This document shows positions 26,957 to 37,001 of a DNA stretch of 64,000 bases, piece after piece. How positions within the stretch are numbered: the stretch's first letter is position 1; each line of letters starts with the position of its first letter. Position numbers and translations under genes: made by a program. The notes beneath the pieces were generated by a model. The model was not told the origin of the DNA. It did not search any database and was given only the letters and a program-made list of their open reading frames with translations. Source of the DNA: Pedobacter glucosidilyticus. Its GTDB lineage: Bacteria > Bacteroidota > Bacteroidia > Sphingobacteriales > Sphingobacteriaceae. The stretch covers positions 1 through 64,000 of the forward strand of contig NZ_DLHN01000024.1 in NCBI RefSeq assembly GCF_002483235.1, in the 5' to 3' direction.

Positions 26957-28216
26957 TTATCCAAATAAAAAGTATGCAATCACTAATGTTACCAATACAT
27001 TAAAGGCTTGTGCTATTAAAAAAGCATAAAATGGTTGCTTACTATTTTCGGCAAATAGGTCTTTAAAATTTGTTTCTAATCCTATGCTGGTAAAAGCCAA
27101 AGCAAACCATAAACCTTGAAGATTTTTTAAACTTCCCTTAACTTCAGCAACGGTTTCTGTTGGAATTATAAAAGAGAAAAGTAAAGATGCAGCTATAAAA
27201 CCTATCACAAATTTTGGGAACCTATCCCAAATAATTTTTAAAGTTGGCTTTTCTGGTCTTCCAGCCTCATCATGTTTAGTTTGTATTAAAGACCAGTAAA
27301 TACTAATGGCAAAAGCGGCTAAGCCAAGCAATACATTCTGAGAGAACTTCACTATAGTACTTATTTTTAGAGCTTCTTCCCCTACTAAAGAACCCGATGC
27401 AACAACTGCACCTGTAGTATCAATGCTTCCGCCTAGCCAAGCACCTGTTACTTCTTGAGATAAACCTAGATATTGCGCCAAGTATGGCATAAAAATCATC
27501 ATAGGGATAGCGGTGATTAATACCATAGAAATCACATAAGATAGTTTTTTAGAATTACCCTGTATAGCTCCTGATGTTGCAATAGCTGCCGATACCCCAC
27601 AAATAGATACGGCACTGGATATCATCATGGTTAATTCGTTATCAATTTTAAGCTTTTTACACAGCCAGAAAGCAAAATACCAAACGGATAATACCACTAA
27701 CAAAGCTTGAATCAATCCTAAAGAACCTGCTTTAAGAATATCAGAAAAGATAACACTGGTTCCCAATAAAACTAAACCAATTTTTACATAAAGCTCGGTA
27801 GCTAAAGCTGCTCTAAACCAAACCGGAATTTTAAAGAAATTCCCAATAAGTAATCCTATGCTTAAACTAAAAATTACGGCTTCTAGGTTAATAGACTTTA
27901 CAAAATCATTTCCGGCTAATAAAAGTGCTAGTGTAGTTAATATGTACACTACCGGAAAGACAATGAACAAATGTTTGATAGATTTACCTGTGAGGAAAGC
28001 GCCTAGTACAGCAATCACCATCACCAATATAAATTGGATGAACAGTTTTTCTATATTAGAAGAGTTAAGTACATCTGCATTTAATGCTGATAAAGATTCC
28101 CAATTAAAATTAGGTACCGGTAATAAAAAGCCAAGCAACGAAATGAGGATAATGCTTGCTCCTAAAATAACGACAGCCCAATCTTCATGAACCCATTCTT
28201 TTTTTATTGATGACAT
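26957..28216 (-). CDS. YeiH/PSE family putative sulfate exporter
   Basis: 419 aa, about ten membrane segments, of the conserved hypothetical 698 family (YeiH; TC putative sulfate exporter family). Recognisable stretches are KIPVWFRAALATELYVKIGLVLLG, SAAIATSGAIQGNSKKLSYVISMVL and WLGGSIDTTGAVVASGSLVGEEALKI, the family core. A relative in taurine-degrading bacteria has been proposed to export sulfate, but the activity is not proven for most members. The gene starts 3 bases after the FAD oxidoreductase stop. It is the last protein gene of the susC operon and is followed after 9 bases by tRNA-Cys. Confidence 0.85.
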   Translation of the reverse strand: MSSIKKEWVHEDWAVVILGASIILISLLGFLLPVPNFNWESLSALNADVLNSSNIEKLFIQFILVMVIAVLGAFLTGKSIKHLFIVFPVVYILTTLALLLAGNDFVKSINLEAVIFSLSIGLLIGNFFKIPVWFRAALATELYVKIGLVLLGTSVIFSDILKAGSLGLIQALLVVLSVWYFAFWLCKKLKIDNELTMMISSAVSICGVSAAIATSGAIQGNSKKLSYVISMVLITAIPMMIFMPYLAQYLGLSQEVTGAWLGGSIDTTGAVVASGSLVGEEALKISTIVKFSQNVLLGLAAFAISIYWSLIQTKHDEAGRPEKPTLKIIWDRFPKFVIGFIAASLLFSFIIPTETVAEVKGSLKNLQGLWFALAFTSIGLETNFKDLFAENSKQPFYAFLIAQAFNVLVTLVIAYFLFG

Positions 28217-28219
28217 ATA

Positions 28220-29647
28220 TTATGATAAATTGATTTTAAAAATATCGTTTAAAACAGTTTTTGCAGCATGGTAACCACACATTCCATGTACACCTCCGCC
28301 GGGCGGAGTTGAGGATGAGCATATATAAATTCTTTTTGATGATGTACGATAAGGAGAAATTCTTAAAGCTGGTCTGGTGTATAACTGAGCCAAATCAATA
28401 ATTCCGCCATTAATATCTCCACCAATATAATTAGGATTATATGCTTCCATTTGTATGGTATTCATACTATGCTTTGCTAAAATAGTTTCTTTAAATCCAG
28501 GTGCAAAACGTTCTATCTGATTTTCTATAGCACCCGTCATATCTTGAGTAGAACCATGCGGAACGTGGCAATAAGCCCATGCGGTATGCTTTCCTTCTGG
28601 TGCTCTGCTATTATCAAATAAACTTTGCTGAGAGAATAAAACAAACGGTTTTTCTGGATGAATACCTTGAGAAGAGCTTAGCTCAGAACTTTCAATCTCT
28701 TGATAAGTATTACCTAAATGTACAGTGGCAGCTTTTTTACAAGCTTCGGCAATAAATGGCGTTGGCTCACTTAAAGCCCAATCTACCTTAAAAACACCCA
28801 TACCATGTCGGTAACGTTCTAATTGCCATTTGTAAAGACCAGAAAATTCTTCGCCTGCAATTTTTAAAAGTTGCTTGGGCGTAACATCAAACAATACAAC
28901 TTTGTGTGGTGGTAATTCCTTGATATTTTTAACCATAAAACCTGTTTCTATTTTGCCTCCTAAAGAAATAAAATAAGAAGCCAAAGCATGTGCAATAGCT
29001 TGCGAGCCGCCTTTAGGAATAGGCCAACCATGCTTATGCCCTACGGCAGATAAAATTAATCCTATAGCCGCCGATGCCCAATTGCTTAAGGGTTGTATAG
29101 CATGTGCAGACATACCGCCCCATAAACCTTTTGCCTCCTTAGTTTTAAATTTAGCAGCTATAGCATTGGCAGATCTGATGGCATTTAAACCAAATTGAGC
29201 CAATAAAAAAGGATGCGAAGGAAAGCTCAAAGGCCCCATCGTGTCTTCTGCAATTTCATCCCAATGGTTAACAACGGGCTGAATAAGTTTAAGATAAGTT
29301 TCTTTATCCTTACCCAAATAAGATGCGGTTTCTGTTATCGATTTTGATAAAAAAGCTGCATTTCCATCATCAAAAGGATGAGCCGCAGCTAACGGAGCAT
29401 GAATAAACTCCAGTCCGTGTTGTGCTAACGGTAAATTGGAAAAGAAAGGCGAACCCATGGCCATGGGATGAATGGCAGAGCAAACATCGTGTTTAAAACC
29501 TGGCAAAGTTAATTCTTGTGTACGCATGCCACCGCCTATGTTATCTTTACCTTCTAATAGCAATACCGAAACCCCGGCTTGCTGCAGCGTTATTGCTGCA
29601 GCTAAACCATTGGGCCCCGAACCAACTATAATAGCATCATATTTCAT
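28220..29647 (-). CDS. FAD-dependent oxidoreductase, phytoene desaturase-like
   Basis: 475 aa. The N-terminus has the dinucleotide-binding motif IVGSGPNGLAAAITLQQAG followed by EGKDNIGGGMRT. The C-terminus has the FAD-contacting SSSTPPGGGVHGMCGYHAAK, typical of the phytoene desaturase/PYROXD2-like flavoprotein group. No carotenoid genes are near, so carotenoid synthesis is not indicated. Within this operon it may oxidise or desaturate an imported substrate, perhaps passing electrons to the quinone pool through the DoxX-like proteins (inference). Gaps to its neighbours are 8 and 3 bases. Confidence 0.8.
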   Translation of the reverse strand: MKYDAIIVGSGPNGLAAAITLQQAGVSVLLLEGKDNIGGGMRTQELTLPGFKHDVCSAIHPMAMGSPFFSNLPLAQHGLEFIHAPLAAAHPFDDGNAAFLSKSITETASYLGKDKETYLKLIQPVVNHWDEIAEDTMGPLSFPSHPFLLAQFGLNAIRSANAIAAKFKTKEAKGLWGGMSAHAIQPLSNWASAAIGLILSAVGHKHGWPIPKGGSQAIAHALASYFISLGGKIETGFMVKNIKELPPHKVVLFDVTPKQLLKIAGEEFSGLYKWQLERYRHGMGVFKVDWALSEPTPFIAEACKKAATVHLGNTYQEIESSELSSSQGIHPEKPFVLFSQQSLFDNSRAPEGKHTAWAYCHVPHGSTQDMTGAIENQIERFAPGFKETILAKHSMNTIQMEAYNPNYIGGDINGGIIDLAQLYTRPALRISPYRTSSKRIYICSSSTPPGGGVHGMCGYHAAKTVLNDIFKINLS

Positions 29648-29655
29648 CTTACGGA

Positions 29656-31101
29656 TTAAGGTGTTACAACCAAATTTTCTTTTCTACCCACATAAAGTGG
29701 ATAAATTTTATCTCTTTTATCTAAAACCACATAAATAGAATCTTGATATTGATTTTTACCCCATAAAATGATTCTATTTGCTGATGGTCTTTGGTAATGA
29801 AGTGTAAAATTTTCATCCTTATACACTTTGTTCTTGCTCTGAAAAGTTATGGTCTTTTTAATCGTATCGGCTTCATAATAAAAATGTCTTCTGCCTCCGC
29901 CTGTTCCGGCAGACTCATAGGTTCTATCAATATCTTTAAATTGCTTTCCCCTGCCTGCTTCACCATGAATTAAAAAGGTATTAAAAACAGTATAAGACAT
30001 GGTAGACCATTTTTCAAAGGTTACATTTTGCCATCTTATTGAATCAACCGGCGAATAAGGAATTACTTTGTTGTTAACCTTAAACTCTGTAACATCATAC
30101 AAACCTCTAGAACCTGCTAAACCTGGCCTTGAAGGCACTTTATAAGAATCGTACTGATAATTATGCCAGTGTAAATAAGCACTCAAAACAAAAAAGAATA
30201 GGAATACAAAACTCTTAAATGCTATTCTAAAATACTTTTGTTGTGGCGTCTTAAAATCGTAGTAATACAAATTGAGTTTAACATCTTTTTGAAGCACAAT
30301 TAATGTCCAAATATTTTTAAGATATGGCCACAACACAAAAGCTCCGCCTAGCGTAAAAAAAGCTGCTGCTAAATGTATTCCTCCGTCATAAGTATGATTA
30401 GCAAAGGTTATATTACCAATCATGGCTAAAGATAAGGCTGCTCCCACCGCTCTGGTAGGTTTAAAAAGCAGAAATAACATGATTAAAAGTTCTGCTAAAC
30501 CTGCGAAAACTTCGTAACCATGTACAAAGCTAAATTGTATCCAATACAGCTTTTGAGCGGTAAAATCTCCGAAAGGAGTATTTAATTGCGTTAAAGCTAA
30601 ATCTGGCATTTGCGTAGGGAAAACCTTGGAAAAAGTTAAACCTTGCAGCTTAATTAGCATCGCATAACTTACACCTACGAGTAAAAAATAGTATAGTTTT
30701 CTGTAATTCCTCCGCTTTTGATCAAAAAAGCCCCAAATAAAAGCACCTACAATGCCAATACCAAGCGCTAAAAACCAGTTGATATAACTTGCTAATCCAT
30801 AGATTCCGTCTTTAGCAGTTATGGTTAAGAAAGAAGTATTGGCATCTTTGATAGAGCCTTTGTCTGCTGCGCCATCAAAAAGGGGTTTTATTTTGATGGG
30901 ATTAAAAGATGAACCACTTAACCTGCCAATATCTCTGATATGTAAATTGACCCAATCTGTTGTGAACCATCCTTTATAATAATCTAGCTCTAAAGGCACT
31001 ATCAATAAGAAGAAAAATATAAAAGACACCCTGAAAGCCCATTTTTCAAAGGCAGACCATACAGGCTCTTTATTGTCTAAAATTGTATCTGTTGTATTCA
31101 T
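29656..31101 (-). CDS. DoxX-like membrane protein with C-terminal extra domain (paralogue 1)
   Basis: 481 aa, much longer than ordinary DoxX proteins (about 130-180 aa). It starts with a membrane segment (FRVSFIFFFLLIVPLEL). The DoxX-type core lies at about residues 130-260 (KVFPTQMP, then HGYEVFAGLAELLIMLFLLF). A further membrane segment near residue 300 precedes a soluble C-terminal domain of about 160 residues with the conserved VIPYSPVDSIRWQNVTFEKW. Its downstream-domain motifs match the next gene, so they are paralogues. DoxX is related to DoxD, a subunit of archaeal thiosulfate:quinone oxidoreductase; here the activity is unknown. Confidence 0.7.
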   Translation of the reverse strand: MNTTDTILDNKEPVWSAFEKWAFRVSFIFFFLLIVPLELDYYKGWFTTDWVNLHIRDIGRLSGSSFNPIKIKPLFDGAADKGSIKDANTSFLTITAKDGIYGLASYINWFLALGIGIVGAFIWGFFDQKRRNYRKLYYFLLVGVSYAMLIKLQGLTFSKVFPTQMPDLALTQLNTPFGDFTAQKLYWIQFSFVHGYEVFAGLAELLIMLFLLFKPTRAVGAALSLAMIGNITFANHTYDGGIHLAAAFFTLGGAFVLWPYLKNIWTLIVLQKDVKLNLYYYDFKTPQQKYFRIAFKSFVFLFFFVLSAYLHWHNYQYDSYKVPSRPGLAGSRGLYDVTEFKVNNKVIPYSPVDSIRWQNVTFEKWSTMSYTVFNTFLIHGEAGRGKQFKDIDRTYESAGTGGGRRHFYYEADTIKKTITFQSKNKVYKDENFTLHYQRPSANRIILWGKNQYQDSIYVVLDKRDKIYPLYVGRKENLVVTP

Positions 31102-31119
31102 TTTTGATTGATGTTGAGA

Positions 31120-32451
31120 TTATAGTTTAACAGATTTTCTTCTGCCTTCTAATAACATATACTTCCTGTTAATTTTATCTAAGACCGCATAAACAGAATC
31201 TTTCTTCTCATTTACACCACTTAAAATCAAAGTAGAATCATTTAAAAAACGATAACTCAAATGGAATTTTTCTGATGCGTGGTTTTTGTTTTTATGCTGT
31301 AAAGAGAGCTTTTTATTAAGAGTATCTGCCTGATAAGCAAAGTAATGTCGACCACCAACACCAGCAGATTCAAAATTTCTATCTATATCATTGGTTTGAT
31401 AAACATCTCCGAAAGAGGTATCTATTTTTATAGGCTTAGCTATTTTAATACTTATGGTAGCCCATTTTTCAAAAACAACGTTTTGCCATCTATGAGCATC
31501 TGTGGTAGAATAAGGAATAACTTTACCATTAAACCTAAACTCTCTTACGTTATAATATCCGTAAGTTCCTTTTAAACCATCAGTTTTGGGTATTTTATAA
31601 GGCTCTCGAGCATAGTTAACATAAGTAGCTACTCCAAGTACAATTAAAAAAATAAATACTGTAGCTTTTAATGCTTGTCTTGCTCTTTTAAGTCCCAAAT
31701 GATGATAAATAGGTTCAAACTTACTGGCTACCGTATATTGCTCTAAAACCAATAAGCTGTAAAGCCTTTTAGCATCATAAACCAATAAGAATAAAGCGAT
31801 AACAACTAAATATGCGCTGTATATTTCTTCACCTGCATCGTAAGCGATGTTAGCTGCAAAAATATTTCCGGTAAACCCTGCTATAATACCTGCGCCAAAG
31901 GTGGTAGTTCTTCTAAATAAGAGCAATAAACCCGCAGTAACTTCTATAGCTCCAAGGAAAATCTCATATCCTTGCGTAATACCAACTGTATGAAAATATA
32001 TTTTCCAAGCTAAGAAATCGCCATAATTGGTATGCATATTACTTAGCGAAGGAAATGGCATTTGTAGCGGAAAAACCTTTAAAAAACCATAAGCGATGAT
32101 ACCTACAGCTAAACGATAACGCAAGATTACCCTTAACCAATAATATAAGCCATCGTAATTGCAATTGGTTTTACTTAAAGTCCAAATTACAGTACCTGCG
32201 GCAGCTATCAAACCAGCAAATAACCAATTCTGATAACCCGTTAGCCCAAAAAATTGTGGGGTATATTTGGTTAAACTAAATAGGCTATAGAAGTTAAAAT
32301 TTACCCAATTGATATTGAAAAATTCTTGATAAAACTTCCAATCTATGGGTACAACCAAAATAAAGAAGTAGATAAAGAAAAATCTTAGGAGCATTTTTTC
32401 ATAATCCTTCCACTCGGATGAATCATGATTTGAAATATTTAGAAAACTCAT
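31120..32451 (-). CDS. DoxX-like membrane protein with C-terminal extra domain (paralogue 2)
   Basis: 443 aa, paralogue of the gene that follows it. Shared landmarks are an N-terminal anchor ending VVPIDWKFYQEFF, the core KVFPLQMPFPSL, TQGYEIFLGAIEVTAGLLLLF, and the C-terminal domain with VIPYSTTDAHRWQNVVFEKW and RNFESAGVGGRHYF. It lacks the roughly 40-residue insertion found near residues 55-95 of paralogue 1. Both probably sit in the inner membrane with the C-domain on the outside. The gene lies 12 bases after susD and 18 before its paralogue, so co-expression and perhaps heterodimerisation are expected. Confidence 0.7.
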   Translation of the reverse strand: MSFLNISNHDSSEWKDYEKMLLRFFFIYFFILVVPIDWKFYQEFFNINWVNFNFYSLFSLTKYTPQFFGLTGYQNWLFAGLIAAAGTVIWTLSKTNCNYDGLYYWLRVILRYRLAVGIIAYGFLKVFPLQMPFPSLSNMHTNYGDFLAWKIYFHTVGITQGYEIFLGAIEVTAGLLLLFRRTTTFGAGIIAGFTGNIFAANIAYDAGEEIYSAYLVVIALFLLVYDAKRLYSLLVLEQYTVASKFEPIYHHLGLKRARQALKATVFIFLIVLGVATYVNYAREPYKIPKTDGLKGTYGYYNVREFRFNGKVIPYSTTDAHRWQNVVFEKWATISIKIAKPIKIDTSFGDVYQTNDIDRNFESAGVGGRHYFAYQADTLNKKLSLQHKNKNHASEKFHLSYRFLNDSTLILSGVNEKKDSVYAVLDKINRKYMLLEGRRKSVKL

Positions 32452-32463
32452 AGGTTCTTATAG

Positions 32464-33834
32464 TTAATAGTCAGGGTTTTGTTCAAGATTTTTATCTAAT
32501 TGAATTTGAGCTACAGGTATTGGAAAAATATATTCATGCTCTTCTACTTCAATATTACTATCTAAAGCTTCTAAAACTACTTTAGCTCTACCAGTTCTGG
32601 CTAAATCAAACCAGCGGTGTGGTTCAAAAGCAAACTCGTACCTGCGTTCTTCCTCAATAGCTTGTAAGATTTCTTGTTGAGTAACTGCTGTTGCGGGTAA
32701 AAGCTCTGCCCTATCTCTTATCAGATTTAAATCTGCTAAAGCACCATTGGTAATACTTAAGTTATTTTGTTGAGCCCTTGCCTCAGCTCTTATCAAATAC
32801 ATTTCTGAAATTCTAAAAATGTAAGCAGGGTCTGTTGCTGGTAGTCTATAATATAAATTACCAAACCAAATACGGGTATTATTTTGTACTACACTACTTA
32901 TCAAAGCGCTTCTACCGCCACCAATAGCGGGGTTATTAAGAAGTGAAACAAATCTATCGTTAGGGGCATATCGGTAAGTACCACCTCTGGTAGGATGCTG
33001 CATTTGCGCCCTAGTAGCATTGGGGTTAATAGCACTATATTGCAGTTCAAAAATAGACTCTCTGGTACCCACAACATTATTGGCAAACCAAGCGCTATAA
33101 GGTTTAATAAGCGTATAATCTGCCGATTTTTCAATCAGTTTTGTAGCGTATTCTTCGGCTAATGCCCATTCTTTTTTGTAGAGGTGTAATCTTGCTCTTA
33201 AGGCCCAAACGGTTCTTTTTGTAGCTCTTATTCTATTCACTGCATCTGGTAATAATGTTTCTGCATCTTGTAAATCTGCTAATACCTGCGCATAGGTTTG
33301 AGCTAAAGTACTTCTTCTAATATTTGGACGTTCTTGTAAAGAAACCGTTGGTTCTAAAAATAATTGAACGCCACCCCAAGCTCTAGCTAAATCAAAATAG
33401 GCTAATGCTCTTATAAATTTAGCTTCACCTATAATTTGATTTTTTAAGCTATTGGTAAGTGTAGGGTCTTGTACCGCTGGCACTTTAGTGATAACATGAT
33501 TAGCTCTGTTTATGGTATTATAAATGGCAGACCAAGCTGTGTTAAACAATACCTCATCAGTACGGAAATTGATATTAACGAGATTTGCAGCTCCTCCGGT
33601 TGTTAAATTTCTGATATCTGCACTTGGAAAAAAGCCAAGTGTAACATAAGTTTCTCCGTAATAACCAGATGAGCTTAATTGTCTGTAAACCCCTCTTAAA
33701 GCTGTTTCACTAGAACCTTTATCAAAAATAGGATCTAAATCTGATACAGCATTTAAGGGTTCTGTTTCTAAAAACTTCTCGCAAGAAGAAAATATAATAG
33801 AAAACGAGAGTAGTATATATTTTAAATGTTTCAT
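32464..33834 (-). CDS. RagB/SusD family nutrient-binding lipoprotein
   Basis: 456 aa. Lipoprotein signal ends IFSSC; the N-terminal CEKFLETEPLNAVSD is the SusD signature, followed by TPR-like helices (FIRALAYFDLARAWGGVQLFL, RARLHLYKKEWALAEEYATKLIE) and the C-terminal YEFAFEPHRWFDLARTGRA and IFPIPVAQIQLDKNLEQNPDY. It forms the surface lid of the SusC transporter and captures the ligand. The gene is 11 bases after susC and continues into the DoxX pair. Absence of glycoside hydrolases in the operon argues against a glycan substrate. Confidence 0.93.
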   Translation of the reverse strand: MKHLKYILLSFSIIFSSCEKFLETEPLNAVSDLDPIFDKGSSETALRGVYRQLSSSGYYGETYVTLGFFPSADIRNLTTGGAANLVNINFRTDEVLFNTAWSAIYNTINRANHVITKVPAVQDPTLTNSLKNQIIGEAKFIRALAYFDLARAWGGVQLFLEPTVSLQERPNIRRSTLAQTYAQVLADLQDAETLLPDAVNRIRATKRTVWALRARLHLYKKEWALAEEYATKLIEKSADYTLIKPYSAWFANNVVGTRESIFELQYSAINPNATRAQMQHPTRGGTYRYAPNDRFVSLLNNPAIGGGRSALISSVVQNNTRIWFGNLYYRLPATDPAYIFRISEMYLIRAEARAQQNNLSITNGALADLNLIRDRAELLPATAVTQQEILQAIEEERRYEFAFEPHRWFDLARTGRAKVVLEALDSNIEVEEHEYIFPIPVAQIQLDKNLEQNPDY

Positions 33835-33845
33835 GATGATAAAAT

Positions 33846-36800
33846 TTAAAGGGTAAGATTTAAACCAAACTGAACGGTACGTGGCTGAGGAGGTGTACCA
33901 TAATCATAACCTTGGATATTTCCTGTTCCTAGGTTAGATTCAGGGTCGGCACCAGTATACTTCGTAAACAGAAGCAAATTATTACCTGTTACATAAAATC
34001 TTAATTTATCTATTTTAGCTTTTGCAGTAAGTGTTTTAGGCAGCGTATATCCTAAGGTTAGAGAACGTAACCTTAAAAAAGAAGCATCCTCAAAAAACCT
34101 ACTGTTTTCTTGTCTGGCATAATTAGCAGCTGTTAATCTAGGTACATCGGTAACTTGTCCTGGGGCTGTCCAACGGTTTAGCTGACTTGCTAACAAAACA
34201 CGATTAGCATCTAAAGTACCGCCTGTTTCGCCTAACATTCTATTATGGTTCCATAAATTATTTCCGTAAGAAAAGGTGAAGAATACACCTAAATCAAAGG
34301 TCTTATAATTAAAGTTATTGGTAATCCCTCCAAATAATTTTGGCCATGTGCTGCCTAATATTTGTCTATCATCAGCTGTAATTCTACCATCCTTATTAAA
34401 ATCATCAAAAACAGCATCGCCAGTATTTGGGTCTACATAAAGCTGTTTATACAACCAATATGAGTATAACTCTTTTCCTTGTTGTAGCCTTATTAAATCT
34501 CTTCCTGCAAAAGGGATATCGGCTGGAATTCTTTCTATCGTATTTTTATTCTGAGCTAGATTTAAATCGGTTTTCCAAGTAAAGTTTTTAATCTTAACGT
34601 TGGTAGAATTGATGCCTAACTCGAAACCTTTATTACTAATTTCGCCGAAATTGGTGATGTAAGATGAAAAGCCAGATGTAGCAGGAGTAGCAACCAATAG
34701 CAAGGCATCTCTGGTATATTTGTTATAATAGTTAAACTCGATGTTAATTCTATCATTTAACAACCCAATATCAAGTCCAGTGCTAAACTGACTTGTTGTT
34801 TCCCATTTTAAATTCGGGTTGGCAATTTGCAAAGGAGCAGTTCCAGGTAATTCAGCACCGCCTAAAGCATCGGCATAGCCAAAACCACCTGTCCATAATC
34901 CATTAGAGGCAAAATCATTTATCCCTCCTTGGTTACCAGTTGTTCCATAGCTTACCCTTAATTTTAGATTAGAAAGTGTGCTTAAATCTTTCAAGAAATT
35001 TTCTTCATGAATACGCCAAGCACCACCAACAGAAGGGAAATATCCCCATCTGTTATTTTCTCCAAACCTTGATGAACCATCTGCCCTGATGGTAAATTCG
35101 AAATAATACTTTCTTTTAAAATTATAATCGGCTCTAGAAAAGAACGATGCTAAAGTACTATTTGTAGTAAACTGAGATGCCGTTTGTATAGCAGCCGATG
35201 ATATTTGTGTGTAAGAATTATTTGGAAAATTTGTTCCGGTAGCTACTACGTTTTTGATTTCTGCACTTTGTAAGGTATTACCAATTAAAACCCCAAAACT
35301 ATGCTGATTTAATTGATTACGATAAGAGAGGGTTTGCTCGTTAATAACAGTGGTAGATTGGGTGATACTTTGTGTACCCCTACCTCCACTGGCGCCTAAA
35401 ATGGTTCTGGTATCCCAATATTCATTCTCTTCATAGTTATTATAATCGGCACCAAATGTAGAACGAAACTTAATTTTTGGTGTGATATCATAATCTAAAT
35501 AAACATTTCCTACATAGTGATAGCTATTAGACCAAAGATTTACCGTATTTGTTAAAACATCGATGTTATCAAAATTAACCCATCTTAAAGGTGAGCCATC
35601 TGCTGCAAAAATGGGTAAATAAGTAGGGATATTAAGAGATGCTTGTAATAGCGTTCCATTACCTCCGTTTGCTGGTCGGGCTTGGTCTCGTTGGCTTTTA
35701 GATAAGCTGTTACTTGTACCTATGGTAATTTTATCATTTACTTTTTGATCTAAATTTACTTTAAAACTCGCCCTATCAAAACCCATAGGTTTCCAAATAG
35801 ATTCTTGATCTGTAAACCCAGCACCTAAATAGTATCTCGTTTTTTCTGAACCACCGTTAATGGATAAATCATAGTTACGTAAATTAGCTGTACGATTTAA
35901 ATAAGCCATCCTATCAAAAGTGGGTTGCTCTTGAGGTAAACCTCTTCCCGGTACATTATTGATGATTTGATTAACAGGCCTGAATGGTTCTGGTAAACCT
36001 GCATTTCTGCTGTATTCATTCACTAAAATTGCATGTTGCTCGCCTGTAGTGGTTTTCCAAACCCTATCAGCCGGAGCCCATCCCAAACCTTCAGAAGCAT
36101 TAAAAGAGATACTTGGCTTTTGCCTGTAATTACCTCGTTTTGTAGTAACAATAACTACTCCATTAGCCCCTCTAGAACCATAAATAGCTGTTGCTGTGGC
36201 ATCCTTTAAAATCTCTATACTTTCTATATCAGCCGGATTTAAATCTGCCAAAGGCGATGTTCCTCTATCTTGTGCTATATTTTGAAGACTTACATTATTA
36301 ACAAATACACCGTCTATCACATAAAGAGGGTCGTTACTGGCATTAATAGAAGTAGCTCCTCTCACCCTGATGAAAATATCAGAACCAGGAACTCCTGTAT
36401 TACTGCTGATTTGCACTCCGGCTGCTTTACCCTGCAACTGCGCATCAAAACTTACTTCCGGAATAGTCTTAACATCAGCAGGATTAATCTTTGAAACAGA
36501 ACCTATTAAGTCTTTTCTGTTTTGTGTAGCATATCCAACAACCACAACATCACTCAGTTGTCTTCTATCTTCTTGTAATTCAATGGTTATTGGTGTTGTG
36601 GTAGCTACTAATCTTAGTTTCTGATAACCTAGATAACTAATAATAAGTGTTACCGGAAGTTTCTGACCAGTTACAAAATTAAACCTACCCGCTGCATCAG
36701 TTTGGGCATTATGGGTAACCCCTTCTAGTTGAACCAACGCCCCTGGCAAAGGCTCTTTAGTTTGAGCATCTACAACCACACCGCTTAAGGTTGCATTTAT

Positions 36801-36926
36801 AAGAGGCTTTGTTTGTACTTGAGCTTTTAAATAACTCGATGTAAATAAAATAAAAAGAGATAATATGATTTTTTTGGACAAAGCTATAACATTAAAAGAC
36901 TGTATAGCTTTTTCATAATTTTGCAT
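33846..36926 (-). CDS. SusC/RagA TonB-linked outer membrane transporter
   Basis: 1026 aa from Met at 36926, which opens a signal-like segment ending SSYLKAQ; an upstream in-frame Met (36986) lacks signal character. CarboxypepD_reg-like domain (TLSGVVVDAQTKEPLPGA), then the SusC plug signature SDVVVVGYATQNRKDLIGS and the IRVRGATSINASNDPLYVIDG box, then the barrel. It pairs with SusD to import a ligand too large for porins. It is first gene of a leftward operon running to tRNA-Cys. The promoter at 37107-37137 gives a leader of about 170 bases, and the operator dyad covers the -33 element. Confidence 0.95.
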   Translation of the reverse strand: MQNYEKAIQSFNVIALSKKIILSLFILFTSSYLKAQVQTKPLINATLSGVVVDAQTKEPLPGALVQLEGVTHNAQTDAAGRFNFVTGQKLPVTLIISYLGYQKLRLVATTTPITIELQEDRRQLSDVVVVGYATQNRKDLIGSVSKINPADVKTIPEVSFDAQLQGKAAGVQISSNTGVPGSDIFIRVRGATSINASNDPLYVIDGVFVNNVSLQNIAQDRGTSPLADLNPADIESIEILKDATATAIYGSRGANGVVIVTTKRGNYRQKPSISFNASEGLGWAPADRVWKTTTGEQHAILVNEYSRNAGLPEPFRPVNQIINNVPGRGLPQEQPTFDRMAYLNRTANLRNYDLSINGGSEKTRYYLGAGFTDQESIWKPMGFDRASFKVNLDQKVNDKITIGTSNSLSKSQRDQARPANGGNGTLLQASLNIPTYLPIFAADGSPLRWVNFDNIDVLTNTVNLWSNSYHYVGNVYLDYDITPKIKFRSTFGADYNNYEENEYWDTRTILGASGGRGTQSITQSTTVINEQTLSYRNQLNQHSFGVLIGNTLQSAEIKNVVATGTNFPNNSYTQISSAAIQTASQFTTNSTLASFFSRADYNFKRKYYFEFTIRADGSSRFGENNRWGYFPSVGGAWRIHEENFLKDLSTLSNLKLRVSYGTTGNQGGINDFASNGLWTGGFGYADALGGAELPGTAPLQIANPNLKWETTSQFSTGLDIGLLNDRINIEFNYYNKYTRDALLLVATPATSGFSSYITNFGEISNKGFELGINSTNVKIKNFTWKTDLNLAQNKNTIERIPADIPFAGRDLIRLQQGKELYSYWLYKQLYVDPNTGDAVFDDFNKDGRITADDRQILGSTWPKLFGGITNNFNYKTFDLGVFFTFSYGNNLWNHNRMLGETGGTLDANRVLLASQLNRWTAPGQVTDVPRLTAANYARQENSRFFEDASFLRLRSLTLGYTLPKTLTAKAKIDKLRFYVTGNNLLLFTKYTGADPESNLGTGNIQGYDYGTPPQPRTVQFGLNLTL

Positions 36927-37001
36927 ACTTTTACTAAAGTTTAATGAACATTTATGCAGGCGACAACGCCAATTGAGAACCTGCATGATTAAGTTTAAGC
37001 T

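Noticed and set aside
28220..29647. Carotenoid phytoene desaturase
   Set aside because: The fold fits, but no carotenoid genes are nearby and the operon context is transport, so the specific name is not justified.
36270..36624. Two overlapping plus-strand frames inside susC
   Set aside because: They run antisense to the conserved plug domain and have no start context.
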